From contig MHEF01000162.1 in NCBI GenBank assembly GCA_001805125.1, positions 6,532-25,515 on the forward strand: a stretch of DNA of 18,984 nucleotides. The letters run 5' to 3'. A program made the position numbers and the translations under genes. The notes beneath the pieces are model-generated. The model was not told the DNA's origin, ran no database searches, and saw only the letters and a list, made by a program, of their open reading frames with translations. This DNA is from Nitrospirae bacterium RBG_13_39_12. GTDB taxonomy: Bacteria; Nitrospirota; Thermodesulfovibrionia; Thermodesulfovibrionales; SM23-35. Positions within the stretch are counted from its first letter, which is position 1. Every line of letters starts with the position of its first letter. Positions 1 to 8,140 of the stretch are shown piece after piece.

Positions 1-574
1 CCTTTGGGCAATATTGGAATATATAAGTATCTTTTTGTAAAAAATACCACAGATAATCTTCCCAGCTTGGGAGGTCCTCGTCAAATTTTCTTTCTATCCA
101 CATCTTTTTCAGAAAGGCACAGTTTGCATTCGAGAAAGGGATGCGGCCCTTTATTTCTTTATGGTCGGGGAAATGCTTGTTTAAAGCAACTTCCTCAAAA
201 GCATTCATGCCCTTTATAGCAACCTGTCTTCCAAAAGTCGCATGAGAACTTGAGTTTACAATTGGGTCTACCAGTTTTTTAAGCCATGAATTGCTTACCG
301 GAATACAGTGAGCAGAGAGATTACATATGATATTGCCATTTGCCTTCTCTATCCCGTAGTTCAATGCATAACCAAAAGTGAAAGACTGCTGCGGTATTTG
401 AAATAAATTAACATTATATTTTTTAATTATTTCAATAGTGCGGTCTACTGAACCGGAATCTATAACAATAACCTCAAACGGGATTTTGATTTCCTGTTCA
501 AAAATTTTCTCCAGCGTTTTCCCTATGAATCTCTGTTCATTTTTACATCTTATTATTATCGAAATACTATCCAT
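1..574 (-). CDS. Family 2 glycosyltransferase, 3' end cut by window edge
   Basis: An open frame of 191 codons runs from ATG at 574 off the left edge without a stop. It begins MDSISIIIRCKNE and continues with FEVIVIDSGSVDRT, the nucleotide-sugar-binding start of a GT-A fold GT2 enzyme of the rhamnosyltransferase-like type. At the usual DxD position it reads NLSAHCIP, a variant, whereas its relative next door has TQDAIP. It should transfer a sugar from an activated donor to a growing surface glycan at the cytoplasmic membrane face; donor and acceptor cannot be told. The start is supported by GGAG four bases upstream and by an 8-nt overlap with the end of the preceding two-domain gene, which implies translational coupling. 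It resembles the second half of that neighbour (IDS.S.D.T, then WLK.L..P, then RQV). The C-terminus lies outside the window. Confidence 0.88.
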   Translation of the reverse strand, partial: MDSISIIIRCKNEQRFIGKTLEKIFEQEIKIPFEVIVIDSGSVDRTIEIIKKYNVNLFQIPQQSFTFGYALNYGIEKANGNIICNLSAHCIPVSNSWLKKLVDPIVNSSSHATFGRQVAIKGMNAFEEVALNKHFPDHKEIKGRIPFSNANCAFLKKMWIERKFDEDLPSWEDYLWYFLQKDTYIFQYCPK

Positions 575-2498
575 GTCTCCAACCTCTATACAATCCATAA
601 TTGGCAGAAAATCTTAGAAAAGGTGACAGACATATCCATTTCAGCTTTGATTGCATTCGCCTCTTGTCATTTAGAATATAAAAAATATCATTCACGGAAT
701 CATAAATTGTAGCTTTAATACAGGATGTTCTCCTGGGAGGATTGTTTAAAAGAAATTTCTTGAAAGAAGATCCGTAGTCGAAAAACCTATTATAGATTTC
801 TTTAATACTGAAATCATGAGAGTGTTTGACGATTGATTTCGAAGCATAATATACTGCATATCCTTTTTCGATCATCCTTTTGGCCCATTCCTGATCCTCT
901 ACCATTTTAAGCCGTTCATCGAACAGATTATTCCGCAGTAAGTCACCGCGATAACATGCGCTTACATTAGAAAATCTGATATAGCGATGGATATTCCCCA
1001 TGTAATCTTTTTTATCTAAATCTAAATCTAAATCTGAATATCGAACCTCGTCAATGCATGGTGCCCCTATATAGATATCTTTAGCCTCAAGAGGGTTACA
1101 ATCTGCCATCGGGACTTGTCTGCTGTAAGTGGCAGCTAAATTAGAATAATTTTCAAAAGGCTTGATAAGTTCTTTCAACCAAAAAGTATTTATGGGAATC
1201 GCATCCTGAGTTATAAAGACAATGTATTTACCTTTAGACAGGGATACTCCATAATTTCTGGTTTTAGAATGGCTGAATGATTTCTTCTCAACAGCATGAA
1301 TCTTTATGTTATAGGTCTCTGCAATCTTACAGGTAGAATCTTCAGACAAAGAATCTATCAAAATAACCTCTATTGGTTGGTCTATTTCCTGAGAATAAAT
1401 GGAATCCAATAAATTCTTCAGAAAATATTCTCCGTTATATGTCAGAATAATAACCGATACCATTCCTTCTTTTTTTCGCTTAAATTCTTCCTCTTTCTCT
1501 TTAATATAAATATTTACTTTGATCAGTTCTTCTTCCTTTTTTCTTGCATAGGCTTTAACACTTTCTAATTCTTCTTCCTTTTCTTTGATATATTTACATG
1601 CCTTACTCAGTTCTTCTTCCTTTTCTTTGATATATTTACATGCCTTACTCAGTTCTTCTTCCTTTTCCTGCATATAAATATTCACCCTGTCAAATTCCTG
1701 ATTTTTTAAATTATAAAGTTCTTTGTATCGCTCGCTTTCTGAATATAATAATTCAAATATTCCTATCCCTCTTTCTCTCAATAAATTCATGTGTTTTCGG
1801 TACACCTTATATCGGGTTTCAACATGTTCTAAGGTGCCTGGATTAAAAACAATGGTAGCATTGTCGTCCCTCAAGTGATATTCTGCAGTTACCTCGGGAA
1901 TTCTGTGAAAATTATGATTTTGAGAAAGCCTTATAAGGATTTCCCAATCCTCAAATATATCGAATTCTGTATCAAAAATTTCTTTTGTTAATAATTCTTT
2001 TCTAACAACAAGACATAACAATGGAATGTAATTTTGAAATAAAAGCCAGTCTCTATTAAAATTTCTTGCATGTACAATCTCCTTCGAATGAGGGATATAC
2101 CCTTCCTTCGTTAAGATATTTTTCACTGCATATGCATCTGTATAGGCAGCATCCTCCCCGCTGCTTTCTAAATATCCGACCAGGGTTGATACATGATTTC
2201 CATACAAAATATCATCATCGTCAAGAAACCCTACATATGCTCCTTTCGCATTCTCAATCCCGACATTTCCGGCATGCGCCCGTCCCATATTTTTATGCAG
2301 TCTTTTATAATTCAGAAATATATCTCCGAGAATACTTTTAAACTCATCGATATCAAGATCACAGCCACCATCATTCACAAGGATAACCTCAATAGGTCTA
2401 TAGGTCTGGTCAGGAATGCTCTGTAATGCCTTCTTTACCAGTTTGGGCCTATCCTTTGTTCTGACAATTATCGAAACTAACGGATCTTTTGTGTCCAT
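567..2498 (-). CDS. Two-domain GT2 glycosyltransferase with coiled-coil repeat linker
   Basis: This 643-aa protein contains two complete GT2 catalytic domains. Domain 1 (about residues 7-250) has VSIIVRTKDRPK, the donor-binding VNDGG and the acidic DDDD at 93-96. Domain 2 (about 347-640) has VSVIILTYNGEYF, VILIDSLSEDST and QDAIP at 431-435. Between them, residues 269-338 are five consecutive 14-residue units of the type LSKACKYIKEKEEE, predicted to form a long charged coiled coil. Proteins of this layout usually add two sugars, or alternate linkages, to a surface polysaccharide; this specificity is inference. No signal peptide or membrane segment is visible, so it probably works at the inner face of the membrane. 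An AAGG lies about 10 bases before the ATG as a weak ribosome binding site. The gene overlaps the next GT2 gene by 8 nt. Domain 1 is nearly a copy of the protein at 7131-8039. Confidence 0.9.
   Translation of the reverse strand: MDTKDPLVSIIVRTKDRPKLVKKALQSIPDQTYRPIEVILVNDGGCDLDIDEFKSILGDIFLNYKRLHKNMGRAHAGNVGIENAKGAYVGFLDDDDILYGNHVSTLVGYLESSGEDAAYTDAYAVKNILTKEGYIPHSKEIVHARNFNRDWLLFQNYIPLLCLVVRKELLTKEIFDTEFDIFEDWEILIRLSQNHNFHRIPEVTAEYHLRDDNATIVFNPGTLEHVETRYKVYRKHMNLLRERGIGIFELLYSESERYKELYNLKNQEFDRVNIYMQEKEEELSKACKYIKEKEEELSKACKYIKEKEEELESVKAYARKKEEELIKVNIYIKEKEEEFKRKKEGMVSVIILTYNGEYFLKNLLDSIYSQEIDQPIEVILIDSLSEDSTCKIAETYNIKIHAVEKKSFSHSKTRNYGVSLSKGKYIVFITQDAIPINTFWLKELIKPFENYSNLAATYSRQVPMADCNPLEAKDIYIGAPCIDEVRYSDLDLDLDKKDYMGNIHRYIRFSNVSACYRGDLLRNNLFDERLKMVEDQEWAKRMIEKGYAVYYASKSIVKHSHDFSIKEIYNRFFDYGSSFKKFLLNNPPRRTSCIKATIYDSVNDIFYILNDKRRMQSKLKWICLSPFLRFSANYGLYRGWRHG
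1485..1694 (-). repeat. Five tandem 42-bp units encoding 14-aa coiled-coil repeats
   Basis: On the plus strand each unit starts with a run of TTC/TTCC and ends near CTCAG or TCAG: 1485-1526, 1527-1568, 1569-1610, 1611-1652 and 1653-1694. The units at 1569 and 1611 are identical over all 42 bases; the others diverge mainly in the second half of the unit. Each encodes two heptads ending in EKEEE or KKEEE. The reading frame is kept across all units, so copy number can change by slippage or unequal crossover without breaking the protein. The identical pair suggests a recent duplication. Confidence 0.93.
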
Positions 2499-2662
2499 TT
2501 GTGTTTACCTTTTCCGTGAAAACTATAAAAAAACAATCAGCGTTACTATATTTTCTGGTAATATTTGGCCTAAATTAATATATAAATAATCCATTTTGTT
2601 ATACGCCTTGTTGCTTAATCATTGTACAGCCATATTTTAAAGCCCTTCAGTAAAAATTAATC

Positions 2663-3469
2663 CTACCAAAAGTGTTTGTAATAAAAACGTATCATGCCTT
2701 TGTAGAATTCAATATTCTTTTTATATCCTAAGTCTTTAACTGACACACCTTCATGATGTATTGCCTTTGCTTCAGGGTAGAGATAGATTTTATATCTTGT
2801 ATTTTTATAAAGCCTGTAGCACCAGTCAACATCATTAAAGAATATTGGGAACTGTTCGTCCAGAGGCCCTACCGTATCCCAGCATAGCCTCTTAACCATT
2901 AAAGCTGATGCCATCGGCTGAAGAACTATGCCTGAGTGAAGATGTTCCTCCTCAGGTAGTTTCCAACGGCGAAATGGACCAATTTTGTTAATCCCGAGAA
3001 ATTCTAATAGAAGCGCTGATGGCGTGGGGAATCTCCTGCAGGATATCTGTATCCTACCATCAGGATAATAAAGCAACGGTGCAACAGCTACTGCTTCCGG
3101 ATTTTTGATAAGAAAATCTAATAGTTTATCTGTGGTATTGTCTATTAATTTTACATCATTGTTCAACAGAAAAAGGAAATCACCCTGTGACAAGTGTACA
3201 CCCTGGTTTACAGCTTTTGCATACCCGCGGTTCGTGTCGTTTTGAACCCATATCACTTCTGGAAATGTATTTCTAATATACTCGCTGCTGCCATCTGTTG
3301 AAGCATTGTCAACAACGATTATTTCCTGGGTGGTGGTATCCATGGCATTATATATGGACGAAAGGCATTCAAAAAGTATCTTTTTATGATTCCAGTTCGG
3401 GATAATGAAGGACACGGTATGTTTTGATTTATCTTTCAATTTTCTAACCTTATTTATTAAAATATACAA
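2663..3469 (-). CDS. Family 2 glycosyltransferase (rhamnosyltransferase-like)
   Basis: The reading frame gives up to 268 aa. It has a GT-A start (VSFIIPNWNHKK), the donor-binding motif VVDNASTDGS, the NRGYAKAVNQG segment and NND at 103-105 as the metal/nucleotide-sugar motif. A later DVDWCYR segment matches the acceptor-side motif of GT2 proteins related to WbbL/rhamnosyltransferases. It probably adds one sugar to a surface polysaccharide. The start is unsure: the longest frame begins with TTG at 3469 without a clear ribosome binding site, while TTG at 3439 follows AAGG at an acceptable distance and would shorten the protein by ten residues. It is separated from the next minus-strand gene by about 160 AT-rich bases in which I see no gene. 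The first plus-strand gene that is well supported begins at 3739. Confidence 0.87.
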   Translation of the reverse strand: MYILINKVRKLKDKSKHTVSFIIPNWNHKKILFECLSSIYNAMDTTTQEIIVVDNASTDGSSEYIRNTFPEVIWVQNDTNRGYAKAVNQGVHLSQGDFLFLLNNDVKLIDNTTDKLLDFLIKNPEAVAVAPLLYYPDGRIQISCRRFPTPSALLLEFLGINKIGPFRRWKLPEEEHLHSGIVLQPMASALMVKRLCWDTVGPLDEQFPIFFNDVDWCYRLYKNTRYKIYLYPEAKAIHHEGVSVKDLGYKKNIEFYKGMIRFYYKHFW

Positions 3470-3493
3470 AAAAGGTCAGTGGTGTAAAGTTAA

Positions 3494-3706
3494 GTGCGTT
3501 TGGACAAGCAAATGTATAAAAAAAGCAATCCTTCCCAATGCACAAAAAACAACCATGGAAAAAGGAAAACCGGCTACTTAAAATCACCCGGTCTGCTTTT
3601 ACAAGACATGATTGCATATGTAATAGAAAAGGTCAAGCAGTATGAATGGTTCAAAAATATGAAACGGAGCATATATCCGGAATTTGTAATGAATAAAAAT
3701 CCTTGA
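3494..3706 (+). CDS. Doubtful 70-aa hypothetical ORF in divergent intergenic region
   Basis: An open frame of 70 codons with a GTG start (or ATG at 3512) lies between a minus-strand and a plus-strand glycosyltransferase gene. The product is basic; its second half (LLLQDMIAYVIEKVKQYEWF) could be an amphipathic helix. I recognise no family and see no good ribosome binding site. It may be a small protein, the eroded tail of a lost glycosyltransferase-island gene, or chance. Apart from it I see nothing in the 269 bases between the two flanking genes. Confidence 0.22.
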   Translation: MRLDKQMYKKSNPSQCTKNNHGKRKTGYLKSPGLLLQDMIAYVIEKVKQYEWFKNMKRSIYPEFVMNKNP

Positions 3707-3738
3707 TGCTATGAAAAGGTCTTGATTTAACCAATATT

Positions 3739-6700
3739 ATGAAAAATCCTGAAATAAGCGTAATTATGCCTGCCTTCAATCATGAAAAATTTATAGGGGA
3801 GGCAATCGAAAGTGTTCTCTTCCAGACTTTTGAAGACTTCGAACTTATTATTGTAAATGATGGCTCAACTGATAATACAGAAGATGTAATCAAAAAATAC
3901 AACGATTCAAGAATACAGTACTATTATCAAAAAAACCATGGTGCCTTCAACGCCCATAACAGAGGGATAGATATATCAAAAGGCAAGTACATTTCTATTA
4001 TAAACTCCGATGATGTATATCACCGAGAAAGGCTTGAAGTTCTCCTGGATTTGGCAAAGAAAGATAATTTAAATTTCATCATAACCGATATTGAACTGAT
4101 AGACCATAATTCCAACACAATAAGTGACCCTGATCATTGGTGGATTAAATGGTATGAATATCTGAAGTCAGTCTATTTACAGTCTGACTCTCCAGAAAAA
4201 GCTCTACTCGCTGGAAACTTCTCAATTTCCACATCTAATTTCTTCTTCAATTCCCGTATTATTGAAAGTATAGGTTTATTCAGGCCATTAAAATATATCA
4301 TCGATTACGATTTTGTCTTCAGAGCCGCAAAACTTGAACCAAAAAGTTTTAAGTTCTTGCATGACAAAAAATTACTTTCATACAGGCTTCATGGGGAGAA
4401 TACTATTCTAAAAAATCCTCTGGTAGCAAATTTTGAAACCTTTTCTTTCCTGACAGATGCTATCAAAGATATTTATGGACAAGATATATCTATTCCTGTT
4501 GATCATCTTAACAATATCAAGCGGTATTTAACAAAAGAATTAAATAAAAGGTATAAAAAAGAAACAAATAATCTGAAAATTGAATTTGATCTTAAATACC
4601 GGGAACTTGATCTTATATATCAAGAGCTTGACCTTAAATATCAAGAGCTTAAATACCGGCAATTGTCAAACATACTGAATCATAATAAAAAAATGCTTGA
4701 AGAAATGTACATCCTGAAGAATTCTTACAGTTTCAGAATTGGCAGAATGATAACTGCGCCGCTCAGAATGTTGGCAAACAGAGTACCGCGACGAAATGTT
4801 TTAAAACCAATAAAAACAACTGTAATAGGGGCAAATGAATTACACACCAAGCTTGATGAGATTATAGAAGAAATTGAACTAGTATCTTTTGATATTTTTG
4901 ATACGATTTTTGAAAGGGACATCGAACCTCCTGACAAGGTAAAAGAGATCGTGGCAAGATATCTTTCAGATAACCTTCTGGACACTTATAAAATTCGCTA
5001 TTCACCTATGGAATTACTGAAGTTGAGGGATGCTGCTGAACTTGAATTAAGACATAAGGCATTATCTTCAGGAAGAGATTTTGAGTGTCGTTACAGCGAT
5101 ATCGTTAAAGAAATGGTAACAAAAGTTCTGGGCAAGTATGATGCTGAACTGGCCATGACCATGATGAAACAGGAACTCGAGATCGAGGATAAAGTGTTAT
5201 ATGTAAAAAAAGGCATGCTGGAGATATTGGAATGGTTAAAAAATAAAGGTAAAAGAATAATCGCAATTTCAGATATGTACCTTGATCGTGAGTACATAAA
5301 AGAAATCATCCGGAATAAATCATTACATCATTTTATTGACGATATATATGTTTCATCTGAGTTGTCAATCTGCAAATACTCCGGGAATCTTTTCAAGCAT
5401 GTCTTAATGGAAGAACAGGTTTTGCCTGTTCAAATGTTACACATAGGAGATAATAAAAGCTCAGATCACAGAATACCGTCAAAATTTGGCATTAATACAA
5501 TCTACCTTAAAGATAAAGAGCATCTTAAGAAAAAATACATTTTAAAAACATATAACAAGTTAGCGTCAAACAATCCCTACTGGCGGGGAAGATATTTTCT
5601 CCAGTTAATCAGGCCTCCTTTTGAAAAAGATAGTTTTTTTTACAATTTTGGGTTCTCATTCCTGGGGCCGGTATACTCAACCTTTGTATATGGTGTAACC
5701 GAAGCCATAAAAAATCATAAGCTAAAAACCGTATATTTCATAGCTCGAGAAGGTGAACTCTTTCTTCGTATCTTCAAACTATTTGCACCTCATTTTTTAA
5801 AGGAAACTCAGATTCCCTCAACAAAGTATATCTATCTCTCGAGAAAGTCAACAGCACTTGCATCCTTATGCAAAGGGCTTTCTCATAAAAAAGCAATCCT
5901 ACCGCTCTATAATCCAAGACAACAAGGACTCTATTCCCTATGTAATGTTTTTGGTCTGCCCCATGATGAATTTATAGAAAAAGCTAAAGAGTACGGGTTC
6001 ACAGACATAAAAACTCCAATCCATAACTGGAACGACGAACGGTTTAAACTTTTCCTGAACGATAAATGGGTTAAGGAGAAGGTGTTTAAATATGCGCAAA
6101 AAGACAAGGCACTTTTAGAAGAGTATTTAACCCAGATTGGTTTTTTTAGTCATTCCACAGTTGCTTTAGTAGATATAGGCTGGAATGCGACTATACAGAA
6201 ATTTATTCAGGATGCTTTTATTGACAGAAAAGATTATCCCAATGTATATGGACTTTATCTCGGTTTCAGAAATGGCATGATGCATACATTTAATGAGGCA
6301 AAAAACACCATTATTGGTATGCTCTACGATGACCGTCTGAACAACCCTGCTGAAAAAACAATGAATCGTTTTGAAGAGATATTTGAGGAAGGCGCACGTG
6401 CTCTTCATCCTACAACAATAGGATATATCAAGAACATTGAAACAGGTGTCTTGGAGCCGGTATTTAAGGATGATAACGCCCCTGACAGAATAAAAGAGAG
6501 TTTATTTGATGAAAAGATTGAAGAACTCCACAGAGGAGTCCTTGATTTTTCTGAAGAATTTATTCGGGCTATTGACCTGACAGGCTATAACTTCCAGGAC
6601 ATAAAGCCCTTTATACTTACCATGATAGAGCGCTTGGTTGCATTTCCTACTTCAGAAGAAGTAAACAACCTTATGAACCTAAAACACGCTGAAGATTTCG

Positions 6701-6888
6701 GATATGAAAATGTTATGGACTTTAATAATGAAAAAATAGAGAGTCTCGGGACTATCCTGAAACCCAAGCAACTTATAAAAAAGATAGAACAATCAAACTG
6801 GGCATATGGAACAGCTCAGTCATCAAAGATACCGGGAATCACGCTTGTCTTAAGACTATATGATCTCCTATGGGGATATCAAAAGTAA
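3739..6888 (+). CDS. GT2 glycosyltransferase fused to HAD-like and unknown C-terminal domain
   Basis: This 1049-aa protein has at least three parts. Residues 1-250 are a GT2 domain (ISVIMPAFNHEKF, IIVNDGSTDNT, NSDD with D91/D92). Residues about 255-335 form a coiled coil that includes three 7-residue repeats. Residues about 380-600 are a HAD-superfamily domain: FDIFDTI with presumed nucleophile D385, ISDMYLD with S511, a lysine at 546, and GDNKSSD with D571 and D576. The second motif-I aspartate, normally at position 387, is phenylalanine. The remaining ~430 residues contain conserved-looking blocks YFIAREGELFL, YLSRKSTAL and ALVDIGWNATIQKF; I know this HAD-plus-tail combination as the COG5610-type 'predicted hydrolase' of polysaccharide clusters, function unproven. 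It may add a sugar and process a phosphorylated intermediate. The ATG at 3739 has no obvious Shine-Dalgarno. The stop overlaps the ATG of the following small ORF by one base. Confidence 0.9.
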   Translation: MKNPEISVIMPAFNHEKFIGEAIESVLFQTFEDFELIIVNDGSTDNTEDVIKKYNDSRIQYYYQKNHGAFNAHNRGIDISKGKYISIINSDDVYHRERLEVLLDLAKKDNLNFIITDIELIDHNSNTISDPDHWWIKWYEYLKSVYLQSDSPEKALLAGNFSISTSNFFFNSRIIESIGLFRPLKYIIDYDFVFRAAKLEPKSFKFLHDKKLLSYRLHGENTILKNPLVANFETFSFLTDAIKDIYGQDISIPVDHLNNIKRYLTKELNKRYKKETNNLKIEFDLKYRELDLIYQELDLKYQELKYRQLSNILNHNKKMLEEMYILKNSYSFRIGRMITAPLRMLANRVPRRNVLKPIKTTVIGANELHTKLDEIIEEIELVSFDIFDTIFERDIEPPDKVKEIVARYLSDNLLDTYKIRYSPMELLKLRDAAELELRHKALSSGRDFECRYSDIVKEMVTKVLGKYDAELAMTMMKQELEIEDKVLYVKKGMLEILEWLKNKGKRIIAISDMYLDREYIKEIIRNKSLHHFIDDIYVSSELSICKYSGNLFKHVLMEEQVLPVQMLHIGDNKSSDHRIPSKFGINTIYLKDKEHLKKKYILKTYNKLASNNPYWRGRYFLQLIRPPFEKDSFFYNFGFSFLGPVYSTFVYGVTEAIKNHKLKTVYFIAREGELFLRIFKLFAPHFLKETQIPSTKYIYLSRKSTALASLCKGLSHKKAILPLYNPRQQGLYSLCNVFGLPHDEFIEKAKEYGFTDIKTPIHNWNDERFKLFLNDKWVKEKVFKYAQKDKALLEEYLTQIGFFSHSTVALVDIGWNATIQKFIQDAFIDRKDYPNVYGLYLGFRNGMMHTFNEAKNTIIGMLYDDRLNNPAEKTMNRFEEIFEEGARALHPTTIGYIKNIETGVLEPVFKDDNAPDRIKESLFDEKIEELHRGVLDFSEEFIRAIDLTGYNFQDIKPFILTMIERLVAFPTSEEVNNLMNLKHAEDFGYENVMDFNNEKIESLGTILKPKQLIKKIEQSNWAYGTAQSSKIPGITLVLRLYDLLWGYQK
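4588..4665 (+). repeat. 21-bp tandem repeats coding a heptad coiled coil
   Basis: Three 21-bp units at 4588-4608, 4609-4629 and 4630-4650 encode DLKYREL, DLIYQEL and DLKYQEL; a shortened fourth (KYRQL) follows at 4651-4665. Together they make a heptad helix between the GT2 and HAD parts of the protein. The repeat sequence is unrelated to the 42-bp units at 1485-1694, though the structural outcome is the same. Confidence 0.85.
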
Positions 6889-7142
6889 TGAAACAACCAT
6901 ATTTTAAAAGAGATCAGGATTTAAACACTTGCAGTTTATTTCATATTCTTGTTATTTCATCGGTTCACAGAATTACTGGTAAGTTCAGACGCAGTAATAT
7001 TGTAAGGTATCCCTATCTCTTCGGAACAGCAATCGCTTTTTCTGCACACAGGTTTTTCCATCTCTTTGACTTTGCATACCGTTTCAGGAACGTCTTCATA
7101 AAGATAAATCAGAGGATCCGAAAAAATAAGTCAGGAGAATAG
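6888..7142 (+). CDS. Small hypothetical protein, translationally coupled
   Basis: An 84-codon frame starts at the ATG of a TAATG junction with the stop of the 1049-aa gene; an in-frame ATG at 6870 would add six residues. The product is basic, with aromatic stretches (YPYLFGTAIAFSAHRFFHLF) and a lysine/arginine-rich end. I recognise no family. A hydrophobic patch near the middle might associate with the membrane, but it is interrupted by histidines and arginines. The one-base overlap is the main argument that it is translated. Its 3' end overlaps the end of the convergent glycosyltransferase gene by 12 bp. It could also be a frame-degraded remnant of a larger gene. Confidence 0.4.
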   Translation: MKQPYFKRDQDLNTCSLFHILVISSVHRITGKFRRSNIVRYPYLFGTAIAFSAHRFFHLFDFAYRFRNVFIKINQRIRKNKSGE

Positions 7143-8039
7143 ACGCTTAATTTTTTCTCTAATCCGCCTATATTTCTCAAGGTATTTCCATCCCCTTGTA
7201 TTTACCATAGCATGAATCTGAGATTCTTTTTCAGACAGCAAACCTTTTAAGTACCCGGTGTCTCCAGTATATTTTGTTGAGACATCAACGCAGAGACGAT
7301 AGATTAATTGTGGAGTAAACTTATTGAGATGTTTTTCATAAATTTTTATAGCAGCATTCTTCAGGTCTTCAGGTTTACTTCGAAAAGCAATCTGAGATGG
7401 ACCCCACTGATTATAGGAAGAGGTGATTTTTTTTACATGACCAAATTTTGTTTTTTCTGCTGCGCGTATGAGTAAATCCCAATCCTCAAAGAGTTCGAAC
7501 GATTCGTCAAACATCAGGAATTTTAATACCTGGAATTCAAAAAGGAGAGATGAAAGAGGTATATAATTCTCAACCAGGAGTTCATCGAATGAGAAATCCT
7601 TGTCAGAAAAAAGCTTTTTACTGGAAATGACAGAAGATGATAAATCAGGATTGTATACTTTTTCTACTTTCTCAACCAAGCTGTAAACTATCTTAAAGTT
7701 GCTCTTGTTGAGAAAACCGGTAAGCGTATCTATATGTTCAGGATAGTACTCATCATCGTCATCCAGAAACCCTATGTACTCACCTTTTGCATTCTCTATC
7801 CCAACGTTTCCAGCATGTGCTCTTCCAGTATTTTTTTTAAGTCGTATGTACTGTAATCGCACATCACCGAGGATGCCTTCTGTTTCTTTTACCTCAAGGC
7901 CACACCCACCGTCATTAATAAGTACAACTTCTATTGGCCTGTATGTTTGAGAAGCAATGCTCTGTAATGCATTATTTAAAAGTTTTGGCCTGTCTTTTGT
8001 TCTGACAATTATAGAGACTAATCGTTTTTCTTTTTTCAT
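7131..8039 (-). CDS. Family 2 glycosyltransferase, paralogue of the two-domain enzyme
   Basis: The 302-aa protein is a single GT2 domain with a short tail: VSIIVRTKDRPK, INDGG, RAHAGNVGIENAKG and the acidic DDDD at 93-96. Aligned without gaps, 69 of its first 96 residues are identical to domain 1 of the protein at 567-2498 (counted by hand), so the two arose by duplication. After that point they diverge, which suggests a similar donor sugar but a different acceptor. The tail (SEKESQIHAMVNTRGWKYLEKYRRI) resembles the ends of other glycan-island glycosyltransferases. It converges on the small ORF to its left and diverges from gatA. A promoter-like sequence lies at 8069-8097, but no clear ribosome binding site precedes the ATG. 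Confidence 0.9.
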   Translation of the reverse strand: MKKEKRLVSIIVRTKDRPKLLNNALQSIASQTYRPIEVVLINDGGCGLEVKETEGILGDVRLQYIRLKKNTGRAHAGNVGIENAKGEYIGFLDDDDEYYPEHIDTLTGFLNKSNFKIVYSLVEKVEKVYNPDLSSSVISSKKLFSDKDFSFDELLVENYIPLSSLLFEFQVLKFLMFDESFELFEDWDLLIRAAEKTKFGHVKKITSSYNQWGPSQIAFRSKPEDLKNAAIKIYEKHLNKFTPQLIYRLCVDVSTKYTGDTGYLKGLLSEKESQIHAMVNTRGWKYLEKYRRIREKIKRLFS

Positions 8040-8068
8040 TCACTATTCAAATAAAGTTATTATGCTCT

Positions 8069-8097
8069 ATAATATCAGCATCATAGAAACCTTTCAA
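8069..8097 (-). promoter_or_regulatory. Candidate sigma-70-type promoter for the GT2 gene at 8039
   Basis: Read on the minus strand, TTGAAA (8097-8092) is followed after 17 bases by TATTAT (8074-8069), a near-consensus spacing 30 bases before the ATG. It is a match by eye in AT-rich DNA, so chance is possible. Confidence 0.45.
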
Positions 8098-8140
8098 GGA
8101 ATGATATTCTGATATTATATGACCAATATAGGAGGACACA

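Noticed and set aside
1485..1694. CRISPR-like repeated units
   Set aside because: The 42-bp units are directly adjacent with no spacers, are in frame inside a long protein, and encode coiled-coil heptads.
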